In this document: positions 20,720 to 29,880 of the stretch, in pieces
How the letters are laid out: each line of letters opens with the position of its first letter
Position numbering within the stretch: position 1 is the stretch's first letter
Origin: Lactifluus volemus
Taxonomy: Eukaryota; Basidiomycota; Agaricomycetes; Russulales; Russulaceae
Reading direction: 5' to 3'
DNA: 63,355 nucleotides
Assembly (NCBI GenBank): GCA_022376515.1
Contig: WTXI01000212.1
Span: 1-63,355, forward strand
Made by a program: the position numbers and the translations under genes
The notes under the pieces: generated by a model
Told to the model about the DNA's origin: nothing
The model's database searches: none
Seen by the model: the letters and a program-made list of their open reading frames with translations, nothing else

Positions 20720-22798
20720 TCAACGAGTTGGAAGTAAGCTGTCATCCTCCCAGTCATCGTTGTCGTTGTGCCGCCAGAATTCCTCTCCATTGTAACGCTT
20801 GCTGGCAAATTTCTGTCTCTTCCCGCGCCCCACTTCCCCTGATGGAATCGTCGGATTTTCAATATTTACTTCCACAAGCGGAAGAATTCCTTCATCCAAA
20901 TCCGCATTTTCGGCGTCGGTGAGGGACATCAGTGTTCCACCCTTTCGAAAACCCACTGTCTCAGGTATGTCTTCTCTTGTCAACGCAGTGATCAGTGTTT
21001 GCATTGACACATCACTATCATCAGCGTCTTTATCTTCTAGCTCGGTGTCGAATCCAAGGTCCTCTTGCAATGTTTCAGCAACATCAGGCAATCGCTCATT
21101 GGGTTGGCTCCTGGTGAGTTCTTCCCAAAATTCAGGGTCCGTGGTCCTCATGCTTCGTAGTGCTTCTCGCGCCTTGAAGCTCATCAAACAGGTGTATGAT
21201 AAATTCCAATCGCGTACAATGCAGCCTTCGAACGCCTAAAGAAAAGGTAAGACCTCGTTTTGATTTAAGCACTAACATACCTTTCTAACGAGTTTCTTAT
21301 TGTTCAAAGCTTGATACGCATTCCACATCCATCGCACGCTCCGATCACGAACAACTCCAAGGCTATCATTGAGGCCCGGCGTAGGGTTACCTTTGTCCAG
21401 CTCGTTCAAAAAATCGATGACGATATCTTCATGGTAAGACTTCCTTATCGATAATTTGAGTGGTCGTTGAATCCCAACATCACAGGGTTGGTGAACTCCT
21501 GTGCAGCCTCCTGGCACAAAGTCGATGATGATATTCGGATGTTTGACGCGCATCCAATTCCGAAATTCCTCGGAACGGTGGACCGACCAGACGTCAATTT
21601 GCCAGAGGCTTTTCTGCTCGATTGGAAGCCCGAGCTCGACTTTCCTTCCAGCGAAATAAGGTGCGAGAATATCGTTAACAAATGCGCGCATGGTTTCCTG
21701 ATTAGACCAGTAGGTCTTCGTCCCTGAAAACTCAAATTTGAACCCGGCTTTCATTGCGTCGTCGTAGTTAGGTGAGCTCGCGGCTGGCAGGGAAAGCTTC
21801 GTTTTACCCTGGAAAATTGCTTGGAATGGAAGGATGGTCCCGTCGGCAGCAACGGAGACAAGCAGTGTGAAGGCTCGCTTCTCGTCCATTCCAACGACGG
21901 CCACTTGCTTTGAGCCTGTCTGGGCCCATGTCATTCGGTTTCCAGGTGCATAAACAAGTTGCGTCTGGTCCGAATTGACATAAAGTTCGGCAGGTATGTC
22001 CTCCTCCTTAACGGCATAGGCCTTGCGGAAGAATGATCGCTCACACTGATCTTCCCAATCCTTGGGCAGTTTCTGTGCCGCTTGGGTGGCCTTTCGAAGG
22101 CTCCATGAAAGCAACCCATGCAAGAACTTCCGCACGAACGAATCCGAGGCACGAAAGGTGGAACCGTCTTTGAATTTCTGCTCGAGGATGTCTGGTTTCA
22201 TGTGGAGAATGGTGGCAACGATGATGGCCCGCGCGGTGATGAGATTGACTGTTGCACCTCCTTCTCGCAGGAATGTTAGGCGTTTCTTGATGGATTCGAC
22301 GACGTCAGGATGCCGAGACTGCAGAAACTATCAACCTTTCGTTGAACGGATACCTTCGAAACATACCAAGATTCCCTGGCGACCACCTTTGTTGTGACCA
22401 GGATTATGTCCGTTCTCGACTCGTCGAAGGACTGAGTCCTTCCAGCGTGGGTTCCCACTAGAACGGTCAATCCAACCCTCAATCGTGTTACGGCTTATTT
22501 GACCAAAGGTAACTGGATCGCGCTTCTTCAAACGAATGGCAATATCTGATGCTCCCATAGACCAGCCAACTTGCTTGGCCACGATGACGATTTGTGTCCA
22601 ACAGAATGGCGTTAACCAGTTGTTGTATTTGGCAGCGCGGGGCTTGTTTTTCTGTTTCCGACCTTGCGGCTTCCGATTCTGAGTGTGTACCTTGCCTTTC
22701 AGATCCCTTGCTGGCCGTGTTAGCTCTGCGATATTTCCTTTGATCTTCTTGAGGCTGGGGTCTGTAGAATCTTCGAGCTCCATCTCAACGAGCTCCAT
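20720..22798 (-). CDS. DDE_1 (pogo-like) transposase of the DNA transposon
   Basis: Predicted DNA-cutting enzyme of the 14586-24972 element. Three exons (22798-22367, 22318-21281, 21235-20720) keep frame across a 48-nt and a 45-nt intron and give about 661 residues. A basic N-terminal region (GRKQKNKPRAAKYNN) is followed by helix-turn-helix-like segments (QVGWSMGASDIAIRLKKR and ISRNTIEGWIDR). The catalytic domain has acidic residues at about D261 (VNSDQTQLVY), D386 (QIDVWSVHRS) and D424 (HQPCDVGIQRPLK), the arrangement of DDE_1 enzymes; the last two are 38 positions apart. The tail after the last intron is acidic and unlike known domains, ending KRQKFASKRYNGEEFW. The ATG lies 2 nt after the stop of the upstream Ulp1-like gene. 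Confidence 0.88.
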
Positions 22799-22800
22799 GC

Positions 22801-24636
22801 TTAATTTAGTAACAATTTATCAACTAAAATTTCAGCGGAGCTTACTTTTCGTTTTGTCCCCCCAGGACTGTGCACCTTCGCTTTTATTTCTGTCTCCTTT
22901 AGTAATTGCCTTCTTTTTTGTTGGCGACGACGTGCTAACTCCCTCTCACGTTGCTTCTTTTCCATCTGAAGATTTTGCACTTCAACGTTGTTGAGTGACC
23001 GTGTGTTTTCTGCTCGCTCATTTTCTCTCGCAAAGTAAGCATTTTTATCCGCCGCTGTCCCCTTCGAGAAGAATTTGAGCAATCCAAATTTAGGTTCCTG
23101 ACCAAGGTCCTTTCTCTCCTTTGACAGCTCGAACGCGTTCCGAATGGCGGAGGTGATCATTATCGGCTTCGACTTCTTTTCGTGGCCCTGTGGTGAACGT
23201 TCTGGCGTCAACATCCGTTTTGAGCTGTGTGCTATCTGAGTAGGTGGAGTAACTGGACGAGAAAGTGGGGTGATGACACGGGAAAGAGAAGGCGACGAAG
23301 GTGTGAAATTTGAAGCCCTCTCTCCTTCGTTTTCTGATGCGCTTTCTTCCATAGTTCTCGCAAGGCCAGTATCAAGTACTTGAGGAGTTTCATAGACCTC
23401 TACCTCGCTGTCGGATGACTCCACGTCAGGAGCTTGAACGGTATATTTGTATCCCTCCGCCATTGCATTGAAAGACTTTTTTTGGTTAATGACAAAGCTT
23501 TGTGAGTTGTAATCGCTCACATTTTCGTTATGATGATCCAAAACTCGAAGAAACATCCTCAACCTTTCGTTTGCGAGAAGTCCGGCATCGACAGGTACAT
23601 AGGTTCCAGGGAAGAGAAAGCGTGCGAGCGCAGCCCAAGCCAGGATTCCACATGAATAGCCATCCCGCTGGCGCGTTATTGGAAGGTATCCTTTGGTGAA
23701 ATGTTTTCCGGTATGGTGATGAATCCACCAGGTAAGAGCTTTCTCGATGTCATCATCGATTGTGCCCCCCATTGAGTCACCATACAAAATATTTGAAGAC
23801 TTGAAATCGATGACGACGGCCACCCAATGGTTGGACCCGATGTTGGCAATTGTTACGAGCATGTCCAGGACCCCTGTCGCCAACTCTTGTCCCTTTTCTC
23901 GGAGCCAGGCATAGTTGGCGCGTGTAGCATAGTGGTTAGGGCCATCCGCATCCTGCTGTAAGTCAATAAGCCTCTTCATGAAGAATGTGTCGCAAACACT
24001 AATTCCGTCTTCTCTCCTCCCCCTTGAAACTTCCTGCCGAAGCAAATAAAGCATCTGGTTCTCGTGTTCGTCTGTCAACCACTCGCGGGTCAGGTATGTC
24101 GTAAGATGAACAGTCGATATTGAAGCTGAAAACCCCTTGATGTCACCAGCCCATGAAATACAGGCCAACGCATTTTGGACCTGGCTAACCAATCCTTTTG
24201 TGTCATCAGTACGTTGCTTGCTATGACTCTGTTTCTGTAGACTTTCCTCTGCATCTAGCCATTTCTTTTTCAGCGGCCGCAGGTGAAAGACTTGTACCCA
24301 ATAGGAAAGGGTCCACATCGGTAATCGTTCCGTGATAAATCCTGGTGCATGCGGACAGAGGACTGACTGTGATGATAGTAGTTCTGGTGCTTTAACCAGC
24401 TCATTGAGTACGGCAAGAGGTGGTGTCGGTATAGTCTGGATTTCCTTGATGTTTGTGACAGTGGGTGTAAGGGCGGAAAGGAATTTTTGGGAGTGGTTGA
24501 AAGATCCGTTGATGGAACAAGCTGCTGCAGGGAGGCGAAATTTCAAGATGTCGAGGACAGATAAGTCCTTGTCAGGGAGGATTGCTTTCTGTACTTCGCA
24601 GGGGATTTGTGGCAGAGAATCCTTGGCCATTCTCAT
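22801..24636 (-). CDS. Ulp1-like C48 cysteine protease carried by the DNA transposon
   Basis: One exon of 611 residues. The C48 catalytic core is recognisable: His270 in IGSNHWVAVVID, Asp287 in ILYGDSMGG, Gln323 and Cys329 in ITRQRDGYSCGILAW. This gives the complete H-D-(Q)-C set of Ulp1/SENP-type enzymes, so it is predicted to cut SUMO-like modifiers or another isopeptide target. The N-terminal 200 residues are unknown but conserved-looking (CPHAPGFITERLPMWTLSYW). The C-terminal third is charged and low in complexity, with a long Lys/Arg/Glu/Gln coiled-coil-like segment. C48 domains are known cargo of KDZ- and Mutator-type elements; here the partner is a DDE_1 transposase. It is transcribed in the same direction as the transposase and ends with TAA two bases before that gene's ATG. 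Confidence 0.87.
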   Translation of the reverse strand: MRMAKDSLPQIPCEVQKAILPDKDLSVLDILKFRLPAAACSINGSFNHSQKFLSALTPTVTNIKEIQTIPTPPLAVLNELVKAPELLSSQSVLCPHAPGFITERLPMWTLSYWVQVFHLRPLKKKWLDAEESLQKQSHSKQRTDDTKGLVSQVQNALACISWAGDIKGFSASISTVHLTTYLTREWLTDEHENQMLYLLRQEVSRGRREDGISVCDTFFMKRLIDLQQDADGPNHYATRANYAWLREKGQELATGVLDMLVTIANIGSNHWVAVVIDFKSSNILYGDSMGGTIDDDIEKALTWWIHHHTGKHFTKGYLPITRQRDGYSCGILAWAALARFLFPGTYVPVDAGLLANERLRMFLRVLDHHNENVSDYNSQSFVINQKKSFNAMAEGYKYTVQAPDVESSDSEVEVYETPQVLDTGLARTMEESASENEGERASNFTPSSPSLSRVITPLSRPVTPPTQIAHSSKRMLTPERSPQGHEKKSKPIMITSAIRNAFELSKERKDLGQEPKFGLLKFFSKGTAADKNAYFARENERAENTRSLNNVEVQNLQMEKKQRERELARRRQQKRRQLLKETEIKAKVHSPGGTKRKVSSAEILVDKLLLN

Positions 24637-24946
24637 TGAGAACGACGGGGATGATGAAAATGAGATTTGAACATTCAGCGGTGTAATTAGCGCTCTCGTA
24701 CAAGTCCGGTATCCCTATATCTATTTAGGTACAAATTTGATAAACTCTTTGTCATCTCAACAATTACAGTATCGTTGCATTTGTTTCATCTTGCATCTGC
24801 CTTTAAGATTGGTGCAGGTAATATATATTCTTTGACTTAAGTAGTCAGTCAAAATTTGTGCGCTGCCGAAAAAAACGTCATGTCACGGTGGACCTAGCAG
24901 GTTGCCGAAACCATAATTTCGGCAGCAGGCGTCACGCGTCACGGGG

Positions 24947-24972
24947 CTGCCGAATTGAATGAAATGGTACAG
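24947..24972 (-). repeat. Right terminal inverted repeat of the DNA transposon
   Basis: 26 bp, an exact reverse complement of 14586-14611. It is flanked outside by TA and then by the sequence found at the empty paralogous site. Inside it lies the 15-bp subterminal repeat at 24931-24945. Confidence 0.92.
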
Positions 24973-24974
24973 TA

Positions 24975-26031
24975 GCTGGAGTGCTGAAGCAGTAGACCGG
25001 CTGCGGGCCGGGCGACTACCAAGTCATGTTGTGGTACATTAATTACATGCTAAACAACATACAGATGCGCTCAAGGTGCGTTTCCTTGTGAGTCGAATAT
25101 TATCACATCTAGGTACCGTCGTACGAATTCATATGGTTTAACAGTCATTACGTGCGGCGCCTGTCCAACGTTCTGCTAAGAGTTCACAGTAACTCACTGT
25201 CAGAACAAACATGTAATTCTGGCAGCAGACTCTTGGTTCATGTTTCTTCGTGTAGCGAGGTTTACGATTGAACTTCTCTTTTGATATTTAATATTGCTCA
25301 TGAATAACAAGGTATCAGACGCTTCAGCTGCAAACATGGTCAGCTGTGACCAATGTGGAGTTCACTTGTATTTGACAACTAGCTCTATACCAGGCATTAC
25401 AGATAGACATAGCAGCTTAAGCAGGATCTAGAGATGCGGGTAAGTGCCCCCTTTCTCTCTGCTCATCCCATATGGTGATCTACAAGGGGAGGGGTCAGTC
25501 ATTCCAAAGTAGGTGAACAGCAGGACGAAATAGGGACATACCCATTCATCTGAAAGTGAACATGTAAATCGATAAACTCAGGAGAAAGGCAGCAGAGAAA
25601 GCTTACTAGGGCAGAGCGAGTTGTAGGCACGTTTGAACTGTTTGCAAGGCGCGGAATCCTCCCCTTTGGCGGCTATGCACTTGAAGTAATCTGTGTAGTT
25701 TTGGTAGCTTGCGATAGTAGGTTAAGAGCAGGATCAGATACTCCGAGAAAAGTTCGGCCATACCAGAGCCTTGTTTGATTATTGTTGGGAAAGCGGGCTG
25801 GGAGGAAGAAGAGTTAGTGACACGCAACGATGCCAACGCATTACAGCTCACGCACCAGCAGTCTGAAAGTATTTGCTACATAGCAGCGTGTGTCAAAAAA
25901 CTGGCAAACAAAGGGTCGTGGCACACCTCTGAACAGCGTCGGCGTCAGACATGGGTTCTGTTGAAAAGAGGTCTTGAGTGGAGGTGACCTAGATTAGGTA
26001 ATCAATCTCTGCTTGTTGTCTTTCGACACCC
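24975..26031. repeat. Tandem-duplicated COX12 segment, copy A
   Basis: Base-by-base similar to 29882-30920, including flanks and the short promoter up to the base before the PRP18 start codon. At about 26031 similarity to the PRP18 leader stops (TTTCGACACCC) and jumps to AP-3 beta exon 2 (GCGAATTAGCGG), which is the duplication junction. Confidence 0.88.
25417..25952 (-). CDS. COX12: COX12 paralogue, copy A (diverged cytochrome c oxidase subunit 6b)
   Basis: Six exons (25952-25927, 25875-25856, 25797-25764, 25707-25607, 25549-25542, 25479-25417) still join into an open 83-codon frame, and both Cys pairs (CYQNYTDYFKC and CKQFKRAYNSLC) are kept. Relative to copy B, 12 nt are lost from exon 2, removing GFD from the TAGFDARFP motif. 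The His before the first Cys is now Leu (TRLC), Phe in GEDFAPC is Ser, and the C-terminus reads ITIWDEQRERGHLP in place of IGKWDEQRENGTFP. These are conserved positions in the family, so it is either decaying or functionally shifted. Its promoter was duplicated with it, so it may be transcribed. Confidence 0.78.
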
Positions 26032-26185
26032 CGCGAATTAGCGGTGAACTATCTGCGAGATCGCGTTGGAACGTGTTGCAACGCGAGGTCGGGTTCTGCT
26101 TCTGTATAACGCAAGAGATATATGTACATGAGCTTGCGAATTTCTAGGCTCGGAGACGTAATTGACCACCGGCGCAAGGTATTCA
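26032..26185 (-). pseudogene. AP-3 beta exon 2 fragment (duplicated, decayed)
   Basis: Closely similar to 14063-14216 on the same strand, with a 9-nt deletion (GATGGAGAG missing) and small changes. It begins at the duplication junction and is cut at 26185 by the element at 26186-29529. It resumes at 29530. Confidence 0.88.
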
Positions 26186-26733
26186 CATCAGCAAAATGAT
26201 ATTTTACTGGAGCGACTTTTGTCACTAGCGTCACTAGGTTACTGGCCCTAGTGACACCTAGTCACCTAGTCAATTCTAGTGATCGTTCTAGTATCATTCT
26301 AGTATCAATATTGATTTTCTAGGCGCTCCAGATACAGGACTAGATCTAGGTACATTCTGAGACCAATCTCGCCCTGCCCTCTCATCGCCAGCTCTCCCAA
26401 CCTCGTCACGTGTTGCGGGTGTCCACCTCTGTTGGTGCAACGCCATGCACAGGCTCCTGTGGTGGCGCGATGCTGACTCAGACTTTGTGTTGGCTCGAAC
26501 AGTGCATAAATCCGTGGGCAGAGGAAACAGGAAAGGAAGAGGGGGAGTCACCAAGGTGGCAAAAGCGATCTTGCATGCATTGGGGTGGCGGCAGCGGTGG
26601 GGGTGATTCACAAAGCTATTGTACACACTCTGCAAAAGGACTCTTGGTCAGGAGAACAGTGGGCTGAGACAAGCACGCCCACCTGGACGATGTACTCAAT
26701 TGAAAATGTTGTCTCAAGGCATGTGTTTATCTA

Positions 26734-27430
26734 TCATTTGGTCGTAAAAAAATCAGTAAGAGGCAAAGAGGAAAATATCGAGACAGGAACGCTTCTCACA
26801 GAGTCATAGTTGGCCTCGAAAAATCCTCGCAGGGCGTTGATGGCCTTTGGGTTGGTCGCAAAGCCACGGAAAAAGGAGACGAGATCTTGGTTGTGTGCGC
26901 TTTTTTGAACCATGTCAAACATCCGTGCCTGCAGCATTGGGTCCGTAGCGCTAAGTCAGACTGCAGCTTATGAATTCATGTTACCTCCGGCTGTCCTATG
27001 AAAGAAGTGGACAAGAACGCGTACATAGCTGCGACCTTTATCGATGGCATCTTTGCCTCAAAGAGCTGTAGGATGGCATCGCATGCTTGGGCACCCGTGT
27101 GCTTGAAGTTTGTTAACATCCCAGAGTGGAATAACTGATGGCGACAACCATGCAGAAAGCGACACGCAAGAGGTCTACCAGGATAGCGGAGGTATTGCCA
27201 GCAAAGTACTTAGAAGCAATCGAGTAAAGCTTGAACAGTGCTGCGGACAAGGTTATCAGAGAAAGATCGTAAACCTCTAATCGGTTGGTAACTTACGCTG
27301 CATCCCCAACTGTCGCAGCACCCGCAATAGCCAGTGTACGTAATGAGTTGTATCAGCGGTGCCACCCCCAAGTACTCGAGACCAAGTCTCCCAATGAGGG
27401 GCGAGCATAGAGCCTGCATCCGGATGGAAC
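26734..27430 (-). pseudogene. M1 aminopeptidase C-terminal fragment inside the element
   Basis: Exon-like blocks in order match the ERAP1-C region of M1 zinc aminopeptidases: SPLIGRLGLEY (near 27400), LRTLAIAGAATVGDA (near 27330, in another frame), a short helix block ending near 27170, ACDAILQLFEAKMPSIKVAA (near 27060), then ARMFDMVQKSAHNQDLVSFF and FATNPKAINALRGFFEANYD (about 26930-26800). Intron-like GT...AG spacers separate them. The peptidase active site (HEXXH region) is absent, frames shift between blocks, and the piece starts and ends abruptly. This is a DNA-level capture with introns, not a retrocopy and not a working gene. Confidence 0.75.
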
Positions 27431-28063
27431 ATGAGATGAAAGCTACACGATATCAGAGTCAGGTAATAAAATGGGCGCACCTGCGAAAACCCAAACTAGA
27501 CACAGGCGATGTTCTCCGTGGAGCGGTGGAGGAAAAGAAAAAAAAAAAACAAGTTGAAGGCCCATGCTTGTCTGCTCGGGGACATCCCCATAAGAAGCTG
27601 TCAGGGTGCAGGATGGAGTGAGTGCGTGTGCGTGCGATGGTGTGATATTCAATAACAAAAGGGCGGGGGAATCATCAGACTTCAGGATGCCTGACGTAGA
27701 CCTGGCGCTGAGCCGAACATGGAACCGAAAGGTGAGGAGTGGGGCGCTGTGCCGAAACTGAGATTGAGCGAGGAGACATGGCAGGCAAGCATTGCGGCGG
27801 GGGGAAAACCGTCAGTAAAATTTTACAAGTCGCTCTCCGCTTCAAGTTGAAAATAGGTGCACGTGATGCACTATTTGCATCTGTTTTGTTGTGTTTGCTT
27901 GTTGTGCGTTGGTTGATTTCTCACAACGCGGCCTCTTTTTTCGTCTTCACTCCTCTCCCACCTACTCCCACAAGCAAATAAAAGGTGTGTGTCCCTTCTC
28001 AAAATTGTTGGTTTTTGTCAATGGTAATAAACTCAGAGTTTCTGACAGTGATGAAGTGGGCAT

Positions 28064-28483
28064 TCATGGCCATGACACACCCAGTGCTGCCAGGACATCC
28101 TCCGTCAAAGTACTAACACAATTGCATTTGGTAAGTGTCGTTTTTCTATACGGGCAGACATGTTGATATTGCCTGGCAGGATATGCGATATTCCTGAGGT
28201 TGGTGTTTTCTCCATTTTTCCTTCTTTTTACCACCAGTGCTGAGTTGAATGTATGCATGACGATAGTATCGTCACAAATATGAATAGCATGCTGGTGTGC
28301 AAGATGGGTATCAAATTGAAGAACATCTACAATATTCGTGGTGCGTCTGTCTTTTTTGAATCCCCGGACTTTGAGCTCAACCTGACTTGCTAATATTTTG
28401 CCTATCGTTCTAAGCTCTGTGATTAACAATCCCACCGTGTAACCATTTATTGATGCCGTTTGCACGTATCTTCTGAATCCCAC
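28064..28483 (-). CDS. Unidentified 139-codon ORF within the 3.3-kb element
   Basis: The longest open frame in the right half of the element. The product is basic with Cys/His scattered near the C-terminus (YQHVCPYRKTTLTKCNC). I recognise no domain and it may be chance or another captured fragment. The rest of 27440-29300 shows nothing I can name. Confidence 0.2.
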   Translation of the reverse strand: MGFRRYVQTASINGYTVGLLITELRTIGKILASQVELKVRGFKKDRRTTNIVDVLQFDTHLAHQHAIHICDDTIVMHTFNSALVVKRRKNGENTNLRNIAYPARQYQHVCPYRKTTLTKCNCVSTLTEDVLAALGVSWP

Positions 28484-29529
28484 GGATCTTGATGTTGTGT
28501 CCCATCTATGATACGGTGTCCCAGTTTAGCTCGTTCTGGCCCTGGCGGTGCTCGTCGCCCTTGGTTTAAGCTTGTGGAGAGGGGGTTTGGGCAGCTCACG
28601 TATAGGTAGGTGTACGAGGGTAACTTGAAAATGGGTCAGTCTATCTTTCACGCGGAATGACGAGGATGGCGGTGCGTGGTAGGCAACCCCTGGACTCAAG
28701 ATGAAAGCTCCCATGTCTTTTTCAACCATGTCACAATATTTGAAGGTGGTCCGTCTTCCGTTCAATGCTGGACTGTACTCACCAAACCTCTCACATCGAC
28801 GATTCGACAGACGAGTGCATCGTCGGGGCAGCGGCTGCAGACGTTCTAGGCGATGTCGGAATATCGAGCCTGGCGCTCTTATATATGGAACAGACCGGCT
28901 TTCTTTTCATGGCATCTTTCCTTTCCCCCCACTCTTTCCGTTACTATTTACTCCTTGTACAGAAGCTAAGCCCGACATTTTCGGACCATGGATCAACTCA
29001 GTGAGTGTCTGTAGCCTTGTCAGTGTTCGTGTTCGCTGTGCTCACATTTTTGCTCACTGATATTCTATATCACCCAATCACTGTTGCGGGTTGCGTGCCA
29101 TGGTGTTCTCGCGCTCTTCGTGCAGCTGATCGCATGGTTAGTGTCCACATTGGCATCATGTGATCACATAATTTGTGTATGGTATGCTGCGACAGTAGAA
29201 TGTATTGTGGTGCTGTGTGCATGTCGTTCTATATACTTTTTGTTGTTGAAATAGCCTCAAATATAATTTTTGTTTTATCTGGTTTCTTCTGTTTGTGTGA
29301 ATTAGTACTAAGCTAAGTGTAAAACTAGTGCTAGGTGTGATACTAGCCCTAGGTGCAAAACTAGCCCTAGGGCACGAAACTAGAGCCAGATGCAATACTG
29401 GCACACCTAGAGCCAGTGTTGCGTGTACTGGCCTCGGCAAGTCTGCTGGGCCTAGGTGCCAAACTTGGCAACTAGACGTGACTAGGTGACCTAGTCTAGT
29501 AACGCCAGTCACAAATCATTTTGCTGATG

Positions 29530-29880
29530 CCAGAGACGTTGCGGCCTTTTGAGATCATCTAATGACAGGTTGCGAACACGGGAGGAGGAACATTTGAGCT
29601 GGGGTAGGCGCTCACAGCAATGAGACGCTCAGTTTTTCGCGATCGCTGCCCGAGTCTAGCTGTGATCTGACGTTCTTCATCTTTTCCTCTCCGGTATCAT
29701 AGTAGCCTGCACCACTGCCGGTCAAAGTGAAATCTCTCGTACGCTCCGCCAAAATCTCTTGTATCTGCATACCCAGACGTTTTCTGTCCAGGAGTTGAAA
29801 TTGATACCCGACATGTTCAAGACCGCATACGCGCTCCTGATAACTAGCGGGTGAGGGGTTGATTGATTTGTCGGGCGAAG
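29530..29880 (-). pseudogene. AP-3 beta exon 1 and leader fragment (duplicated, decayed)
   Basis: Matches 14231-14583 of the native gene, including the intron between exons 1 and 2 and the ATG region. Deletions remove parts of conserved words (the EAMKRLIA codons and the NATRL codons), so the frame is broken. It joins directly to COX12 flank at GCGAAGTGGCTGGAG, showing the unoccupied state of the transposon target. Confidence 0.87.

Larger units (their letters stand above)
14586..24972 (-). mobile_element. Pogo/Tc1-like DNA transposon with Ulp1-like protease, interrupted by a copia element
   Basis: The element has 26-bp perfect inverted ends starting CTGTACCATTTCATTC, and TA sits on both outer flanks (14584-14585 and 24973-24974). 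Removing it joins ...GGGCGAAG-TA-GCTGGAG..., which is matched by the unoccupied paralogous site at about 29875-29890 (GCGAAGTGGCTGGAG). A 15-bp direct repeat, GTCACGCGTCACGGG, lies just inside both ends (14611-14625 and 24931-24945), and further GTCACGG copies occur at 20461-20480 and near 24890. Without the nested retrotransposon it is about 4.57 kb and encodes two minus-strand genes: a C48/Ulp1-like protease and a DDE_1 transposase. The TA target duplication and the DDE_1 domain place it in the IS630-Tc1-mariner group, near pogo. Both genes are open, so it may be autonomous apart from its interrupted end. Confidence 0.88.
26186..29529. mobile_element. Terminal-repeat element with captured gene fragment, 3.3 kb
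   Basis: It splits the duplicated AP-3 copy. The ends are inverted: CATCAGCAAAATGAT at the left, and GCTGATG preceded by ATCATTTT at the right. The match is perfect for 15 bp, then partial (ACTGG near position 24). Flanks read ATTCA before and CCAGAG after, against ATTCAGAG at the native site, so a 2-3 bp target duplication (CA or TCA/CCA) fits. Both subterminal 150-bp zones are full of CTAG-containing repeats (CCTAG, ACTAG). No transposase is recognisable, so it looks non-autonomous. It carries part of an M1 aminopeptidase gene. The superfamily is unassigned. Confidence 0.75.

Noticed and set aside
22790..22850. Spliced fusion of the Ulp1-like protease with the transposase
   Set aside because: The only good intron (GTAAGC...TTAAG, 49 nt) leads into a frame with a stop after four codons. 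Two separate coding regions fit better.
24947..24975. Apparent inverted segmental duplication of AP-3 beta coding sequence at the right end of the transposon
   Set aside because: The shared 26 bp are the two terminal inverted repeats, not host coding sequence. Similarity stops exactly at TA on both sides.
26410..26667. 85-codon ORF in the left part of the 3.3-kb element as a transposase remnant
   Set aside because: No transposase motif is visible, and the reading spans subterminal repeat and captured-fragment flank.
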